The translations under genes were made by a program, and so were the position numbers. DNA of 64,000 nt, taken from contig NZ_JAGEMK010000002.1 of the NCBI RefSeq assembly GCF_017565425.1, positions 124,001 through 188,000 of the forward strand, in the 5' to 3' direction. This document shows, one piece after another, positions 32,166 to 41,883 of this stretch (positions are counted from its first letter, which is position 1; the number at the start of each line of letters is the position of its first letter). This stretch comes from Actinotalea soli. Lineage in GTDB: Bacteria > Actinomycetota > Actinomycetes > Actinomycetales > Cellulomonadaceae. The notes under the pieces were generated by a model that did no database searches, was not told the origin of the DNA, and was given only the letters and a program-made list of their open reading frames with translations.

Positions 32166-33494
32166 GTGAGCGTCCTGGGTGACCTGCGGGTCGTCGCGGT
32201 CCATCGGGACTTCCGCAAGCTGTTCGCGGTGCGGCTCGTCTCGCAGTGCGGGGACGGCATGTTCCAGATCGGGCTCGCGACCCTGTTCTTCTTCTCCCCC
32301 GAGCGGATGGCCACGGCCTCCGACGTCGCGATCGCCTTCGCGGTCCTGCTGCTGCCCTTCACGATCGTCGGTCCCTTCGCCGGGCCGTTGCTGGACCGGT
32401 GGCGGCGCCGTCAGGTGCTGCTGCTGGGGAACGCCCTGCGGGTGGTGCTCGCGCTGAGCCTCGCGTGGCTGCTCGTGACGGTGGGCGTCGGACCCGCCGT
32501 GTACGTGCTGGCCCTGGTGACCCTCGGCGTGAACCGCTTCCTCCTGGCTGCCCTCTCGGCGAGCCTGCCGCGCGTCGTCCCGCGCGAGCAGCTGCTCATC
32601 GCCAATGCCCTGACCCCGACCCTGGGCGCCGTCTCAGCGGTGGTGGGCGCAGGGCTCGGCCTCCTCATCGGGTGGCTCGTCCCGTCGGGGGGCGGCGAGG
32701 ACGGCGCGGTCCTGGTCGCCGCGGCGCTGCTCTTCGGCGGGGCCTCGGCCCTCGCCCTGCGCCTCGGTCGGGACCAGCTCGGACCGGTCGGCCGGGCCGC
32801 GCCGCTGGCGAGCGAGCTGCGCGCCACCGTCACCGACCTGGTCGACGGCGCCCGCTACCTCGTCCGGCGCCGCACCCCCGGGCTGGGTCTCGGGGTCATG
32901 GCCGTGCACCGCTTCCTCTACGGCGCGAACTTCATCGCGCTGATCCTCATCTCCCGCAACCTGCTCGCGGACCCGGCCGACGCCGACGCAGGGCTGGCGA
33001 TGTTCGGGCTCCTCACCGGGATCTCCTTCGCCGGGAACGGCCTCGCGATCCTGCTGACCCCTGTGGCCCACGAGCGGATGACCCCGGCGACGTGGATCCT
33101 CGTGTGCCTGAGCCTGGGGGCGGTGAGCCAGGTGGTGCTCACCACCACCCCGACCTTCGGCGTGGTCGCTGCGAGCGCGGTGCTGCTGGGCCTCGCGGTG
33201 CAGGGGGCCAAGATCGCGGTGGACACGATCGTCCAGCGCGACACCCACGACGACTACCGGGGCCGCGCCTTCTCCCTGTACGACATGCTCTACAACGCGG
33301 CCTTCGTCGCGGCCGCTGCCCTCGCAGCGGTGGCGCTGCCGGACACGGGCTGGTCACGGGGGGTGTTCGCCGGGATCGCCGTGGCCTACGTGCTCGCGGC
33401 CGTGGGCTACCGCGTGGGCACGGTCCGCTCGGGGGCCGCGGCGGGGACCTTCACCCCGGAGCCCGAGCCCGACGACGGCGCCCGCTCGCGCTGA
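32166..33494 (+). CDS. Major facilitator superfamily transporter
   Basis: A 442-residue membrane transporter with about twelve helices in two halves. The loop after helix 2 reads Gly-Pro-Leu-Leu-Asp-Arg-Trp-Arg-Arg-Arg, the MFS loop motif. The central loop (about 195-230) is charged. Helices in the second half include Ala-Val-Gln-Gly-Ala-Lys-Ile-Ala-Val-Asp, followed by Gly-Arg-Ala-Phe-Ser-Leu-Tyr-Asp, typical of the MFS_3 (MefA-like) branch, which often exports drugs. The N-terminus shows Arg-Asp-Phe-Arg-Lys-Leu-Phe-Ala. The GTG start at 32166 is weakly supported; an earlier GTG lies at 32155 but out of frame. The substrate is unknown. It converges with cca. Confidence 0.88.
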   Translation: MSVLGDLRVVAVHRDFRKLFAVRLVSQCGDGMFQIGLATLFFFSPERMATASDVAIAFAVLLLPFTIVGPFAGPLLDRWRRRQVLLLGNALRVVLALSLAWLLVTVGVGPAVYVLALVTLGVNRFLLAALSASLPRVVPREQLLIANALTPTLGAVSAVVGAGLGLLIGWLVPSGGGEDGAVLVAAALLFGGASALALRLGRDQLGPVGRAAPLASELRATVTDLVDGARYLVRRRTPGLGLGVMAVHRFLYGANFIALILISRNLLADPADADAGLAMFGLLTGISFAGNGLAILLTPVAHERMTPATWILVCLSLGAVSQVVLTTTPTFGVVAASAVLLGLAVQGAKIAVDTIVQRDTHDDYRGRAFSLYDMLYNAAFVAAAALAAVALPDTGWSRGVFAGIAVAYVLAAVGYRVGTVRSGAAAGTFTPEPEPDDGARSR

Positions 33495-33537
33495 GCCTCG
33501 CCGTCACCGCGGGCCGGGCGCGCGCACCCGATGGCCC

Positions 33538-35070
33538 TCAGCCCTGCTGCTCGGCCCACCAGGCGCGCAGGTCGGCCTCGGCCTCCTCGGGGGTCCGCGG
33601 CCCGAGCTCCATGCGCAGCTCGAGCAGGTGCTTGTACGCCTGCCCGACCAGAGGCCCAGGGCTCAGGCCGAGGATCTCCATGATCTGCTGACCGTCGAGG
33701 TCGGGGCGGATCGCGGCGAGGGACTCCTTCTCACGGAGCTCGGCGATGCGGTGCTCGAGGTCGTCGTAGGCGAAGGACAGGCGATCGGCCTTGCGCCGGT
33801 TGCGGGTGGTGCAGTCCGAGCGGGTCAGCCGGTGCAGGCGCTCGAGGTGAGGCCCGGCGTCGGTGACGTAGCGGCGCACGGCCGAGTCGGTCCAGGCCCC
33901 GTCGCCGTAGCCGTGGAAGCGCAGGTGCAGCTCGGTGAGCCGGGCGACGGCCTGGACCGTCTCCTTGTCGAAGCGCAGGGCCTTGAGCCGGCGGGCGGCC
34001 ATCTTGGCGCCGACCACCTCGTGGTGGTGGAAGCTCACGCCGCCACCGGGCTCGAAGCGTCGGGTCGGGGGCTTGCCGATGTCGTGCAGCAGGGCAGCCA
34101 GGCGCAGCACCAGGTCGGGGCCGGGCACGGGGCCGGTGGGCTGCTCGTGGGTGCCGGTCTCGAGGTCGATGGCCTGGGCCAGGACGGTGAGCGAGTGCTG
34201 GTAGACGTCCTTGTGCCGGTGGTGCTCGTCGATCTCGAGCCGCAGGGCCGGCAGCTCGGGCAGCACGTGCTCGGCGAGGCCCGTCTGGACCAGCACCTCG
34301 AGCCCGGGGCGCGGGTCGGTCGCGAGCATCAGCTTGACCAGCTCGTCACGCACCCGCTCGGCCGAGACGATCTCGATCCGCGCGGCCATGGCCTCGACGG
34401 CGGCGCGCACGTCCGGCGTGAGGTCGAACCCGAGCTGGGCGGCGAACCGGGCGGCGCGCATCATCCGCAGCGGGTCGTCGTCGAAGGACTGCTCGGCGGT
34501 GACGGGGGTGCGCAGGCGGCGCCCGGCGAGGTCCGCGAGCCCGTCGAACGGGTCGACGAAGGTCAGCGAGGGCAGCCGCACGGCCATGGCGTTGACGGTG
34601 AAGTCCCGCCGCGAGAGGTCGCCCTCGAGGGTGTCCCCGAAGACGACGTCGGGCTTGCGGGAGCCGGCCTCGTAGGCGTCGGTGCGGTAGGTCGTGACCT
34701 CGACGACGACGTCGGGCCTCGGCTCCGCCCCGGGGCCGGCCGGTCGGGCGTGACGGCGGGCGCCGATCGTGCCGAAGGCCTTGCCGATGTCCCAGTGGGC
34801 GTCGCCCCAGCGCGCGAGGAGCTGCTCGGTCTGGTCCGGGGAGGCCGAGGTCGCGAAGTCGAGGTCGGCGCTGACGCGTCCGAGGAAGGCATCGCGCACG
34901 GGCCCGCCGACGAGGGCGAGCTCGTGCCCCGCTGCCGCGAAGACCTCGCCGAGCTCGAGGGCTGCGGGGGCCAGGTCGGCGAGGACCTGCAGGGCACGAC
35001 GCTGCAGCGTGAGCAGGTCGGAACCCGGGGAGGACGAGGAGGTGGACACGACCACGAGCCTGCCAGACAC
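33538..35070 (-). CDS. cca: CCA tRNA nucleotidyltransferase
   Basis: A 510-residue polymerase-beta-like enzyme that adds or repairs the CCA end of transfer RNAs. The head (about 40-170) has Gly-Gly-Pro-Val-Arg-Asp-Ala-Phe-Leu-Gly-Arg and Asp-Leu-Asp-Phe-Ala-Thr (the two metal-binding acids), then Arg-Arg-Asp-Phe-Thr-Val-Asn-Ala-Met-Ala. The RNA-binding segment Asp-Asp-Pro-Leu-Arg-Met-Met-Arg-Ala-Ala-Arg-Phe follows. A C-terminal HD domain (about 280-390) shows Leu-Leu-His-Asp-Ile-Gly-Lys-Pro, so it may have an extra phosphohydrolase activity. The GTG at 35070 follows GGAGG. This gene is at its usual actinobacterial place, divergent from the NUDIX-DUF6049-murJ operon. Confidence 0.95.
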   Translation of the reverse strand: MSGRLVVVSTSSSSPGSDLLTLQRRALQVLADLAPAALELGEVFAAAGHELALVGGPVRDAFLGRVSADLDFATSASPDQTEQLLARWGDAHWDIGKAFGTIGARRHARPAGPGAEPRPDVVVEVTTYRTDAYEAGSRKPDVVFGDTLEGDLSRRDFTVNAMAVRLPSLTFVDPFDGLADLAGRRLRTPVTAEQSFDDDPLRMMRAARFAAQLGFDLTPDVRAAVEAMAARIEIVSAERVRDELVKLMLATDPRPGLEVLVQTGLAEHVLPELPALRLEIDEHHRHKDVYQHSLTVLAQAIDLETGTHEQPTGPVPGPDLVLRLAALLHDIGKPPTRRFEPGGGVSFHHHEVVGAKMAARRLKALRFDKETVQAVARLTELHLRFHGYGDGAWTDSAVRRYVTDAGPHLERLHRLTRSDCTTRNRRKADRLSFAYDDLEHRIAELREKESLAAIRPDLDGQQIMEILGLSPGPLVGQAYKHLLELRMELGPRTPEEAEADLRAWWAEQQG

Positions 35071-35140
35071 CCCGCCTCCGGCCCCACCCGAGAACCCCGC
35101 GCGGTGAGGAGGGCGCAGTGGCGGTCGTTACAGTGTCGGC

Positions 35141-35692
35141 ATGTCCAGCGCCGCTCCTCGTCCCAGGCCGGGCCCCGTGCCCTCGCCGCCGGGTGGGCAC
35201 GCGCTGCGCATCGACCCTCAGGGCTCCCGGCGCCCGAGCGCCCGCGCCCTGCCCGTGGTCGAGGAGACCTCCGCCGGCGGCCTGGTCATCGAGCACGCGC
35301 GCGGGCTGCCCCATGCCGCGGTGATCGCTCGCCGCAACCGTGCGGGTCGCCTCGAGTGGTGCCTGCCCAAGGGGCACCTCGAGGGTCCGGAGACCCCCGA
35401 GCAGGCAGCCGTCCGGGAGATCGCCGAGGAGACCGGCATCCACGGCGAGGTGGTCCAGGCCCTCGGGACGATCGACTACTGGTTCACCGGGGACGACCGG
35501 CGCGTGCACAAGGTGGTGCACCACTTCCTGCTCGACGCCCAGGGCGGCGAGCTCACGGTCGAGGGAGACCCCGACGGCGAGGCCGAGGACGTGGCGTGGA
35601 TCGCGATCCTTGACCTGCCCGACAGGCTGGCCTACCCCAACGAGCGCCGACTGGCCATCGCCGCCTCCGCGGTGCTCTCCCGTCGCGCATGA
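35141..35692 (+). CDS. NUDIX hydrolase
   Basis: A 183-residue hydrolase. The Nudix box, Gly-x5-Glu-x7-Arg-Glu-x-x-Glu-Glu-x-Gly, runs from Gly-His-Leu-Glu-Gly-Pro-Glu to Glu-Glu-Thr-Gly-Ile at about residues 85-107 and holds the magnesium. The N-terminal 40 residues are Pro/Arg-rich and look disordered. The enzyme should split a nucleoside diphosphate linked to another group; the substrate is unknown, and actinobacterial homologues at this locus have been proposed to act on oxidised nucleotides or dinucleoside polyphosphates. The stop overlaps the next start by ATGA, so it is the first gene of the NUDIX-DUF6049-murJ operon. Confidence 0.9.
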   Translation: MSSAAPRPRPGPVPSPPGGHALRIDPQGSRRPSARALPVVEETSAGGLVIEHARGLPHAAVIARRNRAGRLEWCLPKGHLEGPETPEQAAVREIAEETGIHGEVVQALGTIDYWFTGDDRRVHKVVHHFLLDAQGGELTVEGDPDGEAEDVAWIAILDLPDRLAYPNERRLAIAASAVLSRRA

Positions 35693-38142
35693 GAGCACCT
35701 GCGGGTCGCTCCCGCCGGGCTGCCGTCCTGGCGGGCCTCGCGCTGACCTCGGCCCTGACCCTGGGGCCCCTCGCCGCCGTCGCCGTGCTCACCGCGGGGC
35801 CCGCGGCAGCGGGCACCTCGGGCACGCCGGGCAGCGCGGGCACCCCGAGCACCCTGCCGGCCACGGTCGAGGGTGGCGGCCTCCCGGTCTCGGTGACGGT
35901 CGACGCCATCACCCCCCAGGTCCTCACCCCTGGCGAGGACCTGCGCCTGCGGGTGACCCTGGACAACCTCGGCGGCACCACGGTCGCCGAGCCCCGCGTC
36001 CTGGTCCGCCTCGACCCCCGCTCCTTCATCTCGCGCACCTCCCTGGACCGCTGGCGCACGGCCGGCTCCGAGGACTCCCTGGGCACCGTCGTGCTCCAGG
36101 TGGACCTCGAGGCACCGCTGCGGGCCGGGTCGAGCACCTCCCAGACCCTCACGGTCCCCGCCGACTCCCACGGTCTCAGCCCGAGCGCGACCGCGTGGGG
36201 CGCCCGGGGCGTCTCGGTCCAGGTCGTCGACGTCGACGACGCGGCCCGGCGCACCCAGGGCGTGACCCGCACCTTCGCGCTGTGGTTCCCCGTCGAGGAG
36301 GTGACGGCGACCCGGGTCAGCGTGCTGGTCCCCGTCGTCGGCCCTGCACCGGACCAGAGCGAGGAGGGCTGGACGGACGAGCTCGACGAGCTCACGGCCC
36401 CCGACGGGCGTCTCACCGCCCTGCTCAAGGCCACCGGTGAGCACCGCCAGGTGACCTGGGCCGTCGACCCCTGGCTGGTGGACGCGGCGTCGGGGGCGCT
36501 CGGCGGCACGAGCGCCCAGGACCCGAGCCTCGGCGAGGACGGGGGCACGGCCGACCAGGACCTGGACGGCGCGACCAGCACCGCAGCACCCGAGGACCCC
36601 GAGGCCGGGGGCGCAGGGACCGAGGAGACCGAGCAGGGTTCCTCGAACGGCGCCACCACCGACCCCGACGACGCGGAGGCCGGTCCCGAGGAGGGCGGTG
36701 ACGTCCCCTCGACCACGGCCGAGGCCTGGGCGGCGGACCTCGTCGAGGACACCACCAACCGTGACGTGCAGCTGCTGCCCTACACGGACCTCGACCTCGC
36801 GGCCCTCGCACACACCCAGGACGAGGACCTCCTGGATCTGGGCGTGGCGCGCTCCCAGTCCCGCGCGGTCGACGGCCCGCTGCCCGACGGCGCGGCGTCC
36901 TCCGTGGCCTGGCCCCTCGAGGAGTCCCCCGACCTGACGACCGCAGCGCTGGTCGCGGACCGTGGCGCCCTCGTCGTCGGCCCCGGGACGCTGCCCGCGC
37001 CGGCCGTCCTGACCTACACCCCCACGGGCCGGACCACGGTCACGACCGCGAACGGCGACGCGACGGTGCTGGTCCCCGACGAGCGCCTCTCGACGGCCCT
37101 GCGCACGGGCGGCATGGCCCTGCCCCTGCCCACCGCGGACCCCGCGAGCACCGAGGGCGGGGTCGAGGCCGGCGCGCTCGACCTCAGCCCCGCCGAGAAC
37201 CTCGAGCTCGCGACGCTCTCGCCGGCCGAGGCGGCGCAGGACCTCCTCGCCGAGCTCGCGGTCATCACCCGCGAGCGGCCCAGCGACGGCCGGCACATGC
37301 TGCTGACCGTCCCCCGGGACTGGGATCCCGACCCCGCCGTGGCCTCGGCCCAGCTCGAGGCCCTCGAGACGGCGCCGTGGGTCGAGACCTCGCCGATCTC
37401 GGCCCTGGTCGGGGCCCCGGACCCCGGGCTGGACCGCGGCTCGCTGCCCCTGGACCTCGAGTCCGGCGCCGAGGTCGCCGCGAGCGAGCTCGCTCGGGTG
37501 CGGGCGGCCATCGAGGAGCGCGAGGCGATCTCGACGATGCTCGAGGACCCCGAGTCGGTCCTCGGCGACCCCGAGCTCGAGCTGCTGAGCGCGGCCTCGG
37601 CGGCATGGCGCTCGGACCCTGAGGGGCGCCAGGCCTCGATCGCGGGGGTCGAGGCGGTCACCGCGACGCTCCGCAGCGCCGTGGCGGTGGTCCCGGGCGG
37701 TGACGTCAACCTCATCTCGACCTCGGGGGAGCTGCCGATCCGGGTGGCCAACACCCTCGACCAGGCCGTCGAGGTGCGGATCGGGCTACGCCCTGGCGAC
37801 TCCCGCCTGCGCTCCGACGACGACGTCGACGTCACCATCGCCGCCGACAGCGAGGTCACGGTCGCGATCCCGGTGCACGGCATCCAGAGTGCCGACGTGA
37901 CGGCCGCTGTCGAGGTCCGCACCCCCGAGGGGGTCGTGGTCGACGACAGCACCGTGCTCACGGTCCGCGTGCGGGCCGAGTGGGAGAGCATCGGCACGGC
38001 GATCATCGGCGCCCTGCTGGCTGTCGGCGTCGTGATCGGCGTGATCCGGACCGTGCGCCGCGGGCGCCGCACCGGCACGCGCGCCGAGCCCCGTGCCGAC
38101 TCGGGTCCGGACGACCTCTCCCCCGAGGAGCACCAGGCATGA
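35689..38142 (+). CDS. DUF6049 secreted, membrane-anchored protein
   Basis: An 817-residue exported protein of unknown role, conserved next to murJ in actinobacteria. The N-terminal signal peptide (about 1-42) ends Ala-Ala-Ala-Gly. A beta-rich first domain (about 60-200) follows. The central part (about 200-600) has an acidic, Gly/Glu/Thr-rich disordered insert at about 270-345. The end has a second beta-rich domain (about 665-755) with Val-Asn-Leu-Ile-Ser-Thr-Ser-Gly-Glu-Leu-Pro-Ile. One membrane helix (about 768-786) and a short basic tail place most of the protein outside. The genomic link with murJ suggests a part in exporting or using the lipid II precursor. Starts and stops overlap on both sides. 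Confidence 0.82.
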   Translation: MRAPAGRSRRAAVLAGLALTSALTLGPLAAVAVLTAGPAAAGTSGTPGSAGTPSTLPATVEGGGLPVSVTVDAITPQVLTPGEDLRLRVTLDNLGGTTVAEPRVLVRLDPRSFISRTSLDRWRTAGSEDSLGTVVLQVDLEAPLRAGSSTSQTLTVPADSHGLSPSATAWGARGVSVQVVDVDDAARRTQGVTRTFALWFPVEEVTATRVSVLVPVVGPAPDQSEEGWTDELDELTAPDGRLTALLKATGEHRQVTWAVDPWLVDAASGALGGTSAQDPSLGEDGGTADQDLDGATSTAAPEDPEAGGAGTEETEQGSSNGATTDPDDAEAGPEEGGDVPSTTAEAWAADLVEDTTNRDVQLLPYTDLDLAALAHTQDEDLLDLGVARSQSRAVDGPLPDGAASSVAWPLEESPDLTTAALVADRGALVVGPGTLPAPAVLTYTPTGRTTVTTANGDATVLVPDERLSTALRTGGMALPLPTADPASTEGGVEAGALDLSPAENLELATLSPAEAAQDLLAELAVITRERPSDGRHMLLTVPRDWDPDPAVASAQLEALETAPWVETSPISALVGAPDPGLDRGSLPLDLESGAEVAASELARVRAAIEEREAISTMLEDPESVLGDPELELLSAASAAWRSDPEGRQASIAGVEAVTATLRSAVAVVPGGDVNLISTSGELPIRVANTLDQAVEVRIGLRPGDSRLRSDDDVDVTIAADSEVTVAIPVHGIQSADVTAAVEVRTPEGVVVDDSTVLTVRVRAEWESIGTAIIGALLAVGVVIGVIRTVRRGRRTGTRAEPRADSGPDDLSPEEHQA

Positions 38143-41100
38143 GCCCGGGCGGGGCTGGCCTCGGCCGCAGCACCGCGGTCATGGCGGCGGGCACCGCGAC
38201 CTCCCGGGTGCTGGGGCTGGTGCGCGGAGCGGTCCTCGCCGGGGCCATCGGCCTCAACATCGGGGCGGCGAACGCCTTCGCGGTCGCGAACTGGCTGCCC
38301 AACATGATCTACATGCTGCTCGCGGGCGGCGTCCTCAACGCGGTGCTCGTGCCGCAGGTGGTCAAGGCCTACAAGAGCGACCAGGGCCAGGAGTTCGTCG
38401 ACCGGCTGCTCACCCTGGCCGCCGCCATCCTGCTGGGCGTCGCGGTCACCGTGACCATCGCCGCCCCGCTCGTGATCCGGGTGGCCACGAACTCGAGCGA
38501 CCCCGAGTTCGTCTCCCTCGCGACGACCTTCGCGGTCTGGTGCCTGCCGCAGATCTTCTTCTACGGCGTCTACACGCTGCTCGGCCAGGTGCTCAACGCC
38601 CGCGGCAGCTTCGGCCCGTTCATGTGGGCCCCGGTGGCCAACAACGTCGTGGCCATCGCCGGTCTCGCCGTGTTCATCGCGGTGTTCGGCAGCTACGACC
38701 CCGACGCGCCGGCAAACCTCTCGGGGTGGGACACCTCGAGGGTGGCGCTGCTCGCGGGGACCGCGACCCTCGGCGTGATCGTGCAGGCGACGGTGCTCGT
38801 GGTCCCGCTGTGGCGCAGCGGCTTCCGCTACCGCCCCCGCTTCGCCTGGCGCGGCACGGGCCTGTCGAGCGCGGGCCGCGTGGCCGGATGGACCTTCGCG
38901 GCCCTCGCCGTCGGCCAGCTCGGCATCCTCACGGTCACCCGGATCACCTCGTCGGCGAGCACGGCCGGGGACGGCGGCCTCGAGATCGCCGGGAACAACG
39001 CGTACAACTACGCCTTCCTCGTCTTCATGCTGCCGCACTCGCTGGTCACGGTCTCCCTCCTGACGGCGCTCTTCACGCGGCTCTCGGGCCACGCCGTCGC
39101 CCAGGACGTCGAGGCGGTCCGCCGCGACACCTCCTACGGGATGCGCACCATCGGGGTCTTCACGATCTTCGCGACGGCGGTGCTCGCGGTCCTGGCCCTG
39201 CCGGTCGCCCGCCTCGTCGCACCGTCGGTCACCGCGACGGAGGTCGCGGCCCTGGCCCCGGTGATCGTGGCCCTGGTCGCGGGGCTGGTGGCCCTGGGCA
39301 TCTGGTCCCTCGTGCAGCGCGTGCACTACGCCTACGAGGACGCCCGCTCGCTGTTCTGGCTGCAGCTGCCGATGTCCGTGCTGGTCGCCGCGGGCACCTT
39401 CGCGGGGTCCCTGCTGCTCGCCCCCGAGCGGTGGACCCTCGCCGCGGGGGCCTCGATCGCGGCCTCGTACGTGCTCGGGGCGGTGCGGGGGGTGCTCGCG
39501 GTCCGCCGCCGGCTGGGGGGCTCCGGGCGACGGGTGCTGCAGCTGCACGTGCGCGCCGGGCTGGCGGCGCTCGTCTCGGCCGCGGTGGGCTGGCCCGTGA
39601 GCCTGCTCTTCGGGGACCTCTCGCGGGCTGGCTTCGGCCTGGCGGCCGTGGTGTGCGTGGTGGTGGGGCTGGTGATGCTCGGTGCGTACCTCGGGATGCT
39701 GCGGGTGCTGCGGGTACGCGAGGTCGCGGACCTGCTGGCTCCTGCGATGGCCCGCGTGGCACGTAGCATGGGCAGGCCCGGACCCGGGGACGACGACCGT
39801 CGCGACCAGGGAGCGGGCCAGAGCCTGCGCGGAGGTGATCGTCTGGACGGCGTGGTGATCGGGCACGGCACCTTGCTGGCTGGGCGCTACCGCCTCGACC
39901 AGCCGGTGCCCAGCGACCTGCCCGGCGTCGAGGCGTGGAGCGCGCAGGACCAGATCCTCGACCGTCCGGTGCGCGCCATGGTGCTGCGCGAGGGACGGAT
40001 CGTCGAGGCCCAGGACGCCGCCCGCCGGGCCGCGCTGGTGACCGACCCGCGCCTGCTGAGAGTGCTCGACGTGGGCGACCACGAGGGTGTGCCCTACACC
40101 GTCACCGAGCGTGTCGAGGGTCGGGACCTGGGCGAGCTCACCCAGCACGGCCCGATCCCCGGAGACCAGGCCCGGGCGATCATCGGCGAGGCTGCCGTGG
40201 CCCTCGAGGTCGCGCGACGCCGCGGGGTGCACCACCTGGCCCTGCGCCCCTCGAGCGTGCGGGTGACCGAGGACGGTCGCGTGGTCGTCACGGGCCTCGG
40301 GATCGACGGCGAGGTCATGGGCCGAGGCATCGGTGACGCCCGCTCGACCACCCGGGCGGACACGGTCGGCCTCGTGGCCCTGCTCTACCTGGCCCTGACC
40401 GGTCGCTGGCCCGCCCCGCACGGCGGCACCGGCCCGGCGCAGGTCACGGCCGCCCCCGTCGTCGGCGGCAGCCCCGTCGCCCCCGCCGAGCTGTCCCCGG
40501 GCGTCCCGAACGACCTCGACACCCTGTGCTCGGTGACCCTCGGCCCGCACGACGACGGCCCGCACAGCCCCGGTGAGCTCGTGCGTGAGCTCGAGCCCTG
40601 GGACCAGGTCGCGGCCGCCGAGCTGCTCCGTCGCCTGGACGCCGCGGGCCCGCCGACCAGCGTGATGCCCGCTGTCGCCCCCCTCGCCGTCATCCGGCCG
40701 ACCCCCGCCGCCTCCTCGGAGGTGGTGGCGGAGAGCCCGCCCGAGCCCTCCGTCGGGCCGGGCGGTGAGGACGCTGCCGTCGACGACGGTGCCGATGACG
40801 ACAGCGAGGATGCGGGCGGCGCCGACGACGCGACCCCGTCCGCCGGTGTCGAGGTGGTCAGCGCGAGCACGGCCTCGGTGGTCGCGCGGCAGTCCGTCCG
40901 CAGCGCCGTGGTCGGTCAGGCTCCCCCGGCTCCTCCCGGGACCCCCCCGCCGGCCGTGCCTCCCGTCGGGCCGGCGCGTGCGTCGCGTCCCGCCGCCCAG
41001 TCCGCGTCCAACCCCACTGCCCAGCCCGTCCACGGCCGTGCGCCCGCCTCGGGAAGCCCGGCGCGCTCGTCGGCTGCCCCCTCTCCTGCGCCGGACCGGC

Positions 41101-41810
41101 AGGACTTCGACTCCCTGATCGGACGGTCTCCTGCCGTGCTGACCCGCCGCCGCTTCGACCCCACCCCGTTCGTCCTGGTCCTCATCGCCCTCGTCGTGGT
41201 GGTCGGCGTGGTCATGGCCTACAACCGGCTGACGGCCCCCCTGCCCCCGATCGGCGGCTCGGACGGCTTCGGCGACGTCCAGGCCGAGGAGACCGAGGAG
41301 GGCGAGGCGCCCCCCGAGGAGGACGGCGGTGAGGGCGAGGGCGAGGCTCCCGTCGAGGAGGAGGAGGCCCCGGAGGTCGCCGCCCCCGTAATCGCCTCGG
41401 CGCAGCAGATCGACCCGCCCCCGGACGGCGACAACAACGAGCACCCCGAGGCCGTGGACCGCGCGATCGACGGGGACCCGACCACCTTCTGGTTCACCCG
41501 GACCTACGTGTCCCCCACCTACGGCTTGAAGGACGGGGTCGGCTTCGCCGTGACCCTCGAGGAGCCCGCGCTGGTCAGCGCCGTGAACCTCGCCTTCAAC
41601 GGCGCGGGCGGGCGGGTCGAGGTCCGTGCGACCGATCCGAGCACGCCGACCGAGGGACCCGTGCTCGTCGAGAGCCCGCTGGGCCCTGACATGGTGCTGC
41701 AGCTGCCCGAGCCGACCCAGGCCGAGCACATCGTGCTCTGGTTCCCCGAGCTCCCGCAGACCCCGGACGGGCTCAACCGCGTCGAGCTCTACGAGATCTC
41801 GCTCTCCTGA
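38139..41810 (+). CDS. murJ: Lipid II flippase MurJ fused to a pseudokinase and an outer carbohydrate-binding-like domain
   Basis: A 1,223-residue fusion. Residues 1-545 are a 14-helix MurJ/MviN flippase (Ala-Gly-Thr-Ala-Thr-Ser-Arg-Val-Leu-Gly; Ala-Phe-Ala-Val-Ala-Asn-Trp-Leu-Pro-Asn). About 577-827 form a kinase-like domain (Leu-Leu-Ala-Gly-Arg-Tyr-Arg-Leu) that lacks the ATP lysine in its third strand and has Leu-Arg-Pro-Ser where active kinases have His-Arg-Asp, and Thr-Gly-Leu-Gly for Asp-Phe-Gly, so it is a pseudokinase. A disordered acidic/Pro linker leads to a single helix (about 1010-1030). The end (about 1085-1223) is a discoidin-like external domain. This matches the Mycobacterium Rv3910 layout, in which phosphorylation recruits FhaA. 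It shows wall-precursor export under kinase control in this organism. Confidence 0.92.
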   Translation: MSPGGAGLGRSTAVMAAGTATSRVLGLVRGAVLAGAIGLNIGAANAFAVANWLPNMIYMLLAGGVLNAVLVPQVVKAYKSDQGQEFVDRLLTLAAAILLGVAVTVTIAAPLVIRVATNSSDPEFVSLATTFAVWCLPQIFFYGVYTLLGQVLNARGSFGPFMWAPVANNVVAIAGLAVFIAVFGSYDPDAPANLSGWDTSRVALLAGTATLGVIVQATVLVVPLWRSGFRYRPRFAWRGTGLSSAGRVAGWTFAALAVGQLGILTVTRITSSASTAGDGGLEIAGNNAYNYAFLVFMLPHSLVTVSLLTALFTRLSGHAVAQDVEAVRRDTSYGMRTIGVFTIFATAVLAVLALPVARLVAPSVTATEVAALAPVIVALVAGLVALGIWSLVQRVHYAYEDARSLFWLQLPMSVLVAAGTFAGSLLLAPERWTLAAGASIAASYVLGAVRGVLAVRRRLGGSGRRVLQLHVRAGLAALVSAAVGWPVSLLFGDLSRAGFGLAAVVCVVVGLVMLGAYLGMLRVLRVREVADLLAPAMARVARSMGRPGPGDDDRRDQGAGQSLRGGDRLDGVVIGHGTLLAGRYRLDQPVPSDLPGVEAWSAQDQILDRPVRAMVLREGRIVEAQDAARRAALVTDPRLLRVLDVGDHEGVPYTVTERVEGRDLGELTQHGPIPGDQARAIIGEAAVALEVARRRGVHHLALRPSSVRVTEDGRVVVTGLGIDGEVMGRGIGDARSTTRADTVGLVALLYLALTGRWPAPHGGTGPAQVTAAPVVGGSPVAPAELSPGVPNDLDTLCSVTLGPHDDGPHSPGELVRELEPWDQVAAAELLRRLDAAGPPTSVMPAVAPLAVIRPTPAASSEVVAESPPEPSVGPGGEDAAVDDGADDDSEDAGGADDATPSAGVEVVSASTASVVARQSVRSAVVGQAPPAPPGTPPPAVPPVGPARASRPAAQSASNPTAQPVHGRAPASGSPARSSAAPSPAPDRQDFDSLIGRSPAVLTRRRFDPTPFVLVLIALVVVVGVVMAYNRLTAPLPPIGGSDGFGDVQAEETEEGEAPPEEDGGEGEGEAPVEEEEAPEVAAPVIASAQQIDPPPDGDNNEHPEAVDRAIDGDPTTFWFTRTYVSPTYGLKDGVGFAVTLEEPALVSAVNLAFNGAGGRVEVRATDPSTPTEGPVLVESPLGPDMVLQLPEPTQAEHIVLWFPELPQTPDGLNRVELYEISLS

Positions 41811-41883
41811 CGCGGGGCACCGGCGACCGGGTGGACCGGCCGAGGTGAACACGCGCTGAACTCGCTGAGGACCGCCGGTGGCA

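Noticed and set aside
37014-41852. A 1,612-codon open frame on the minus strand opposite DUF6049 and murJ
   Set aside because: It is a shadow of high GC3 coding on the plus strand; it has no motifs, no ribosome-binding site and an Asp/His/Gly/Arg-heavy composition.
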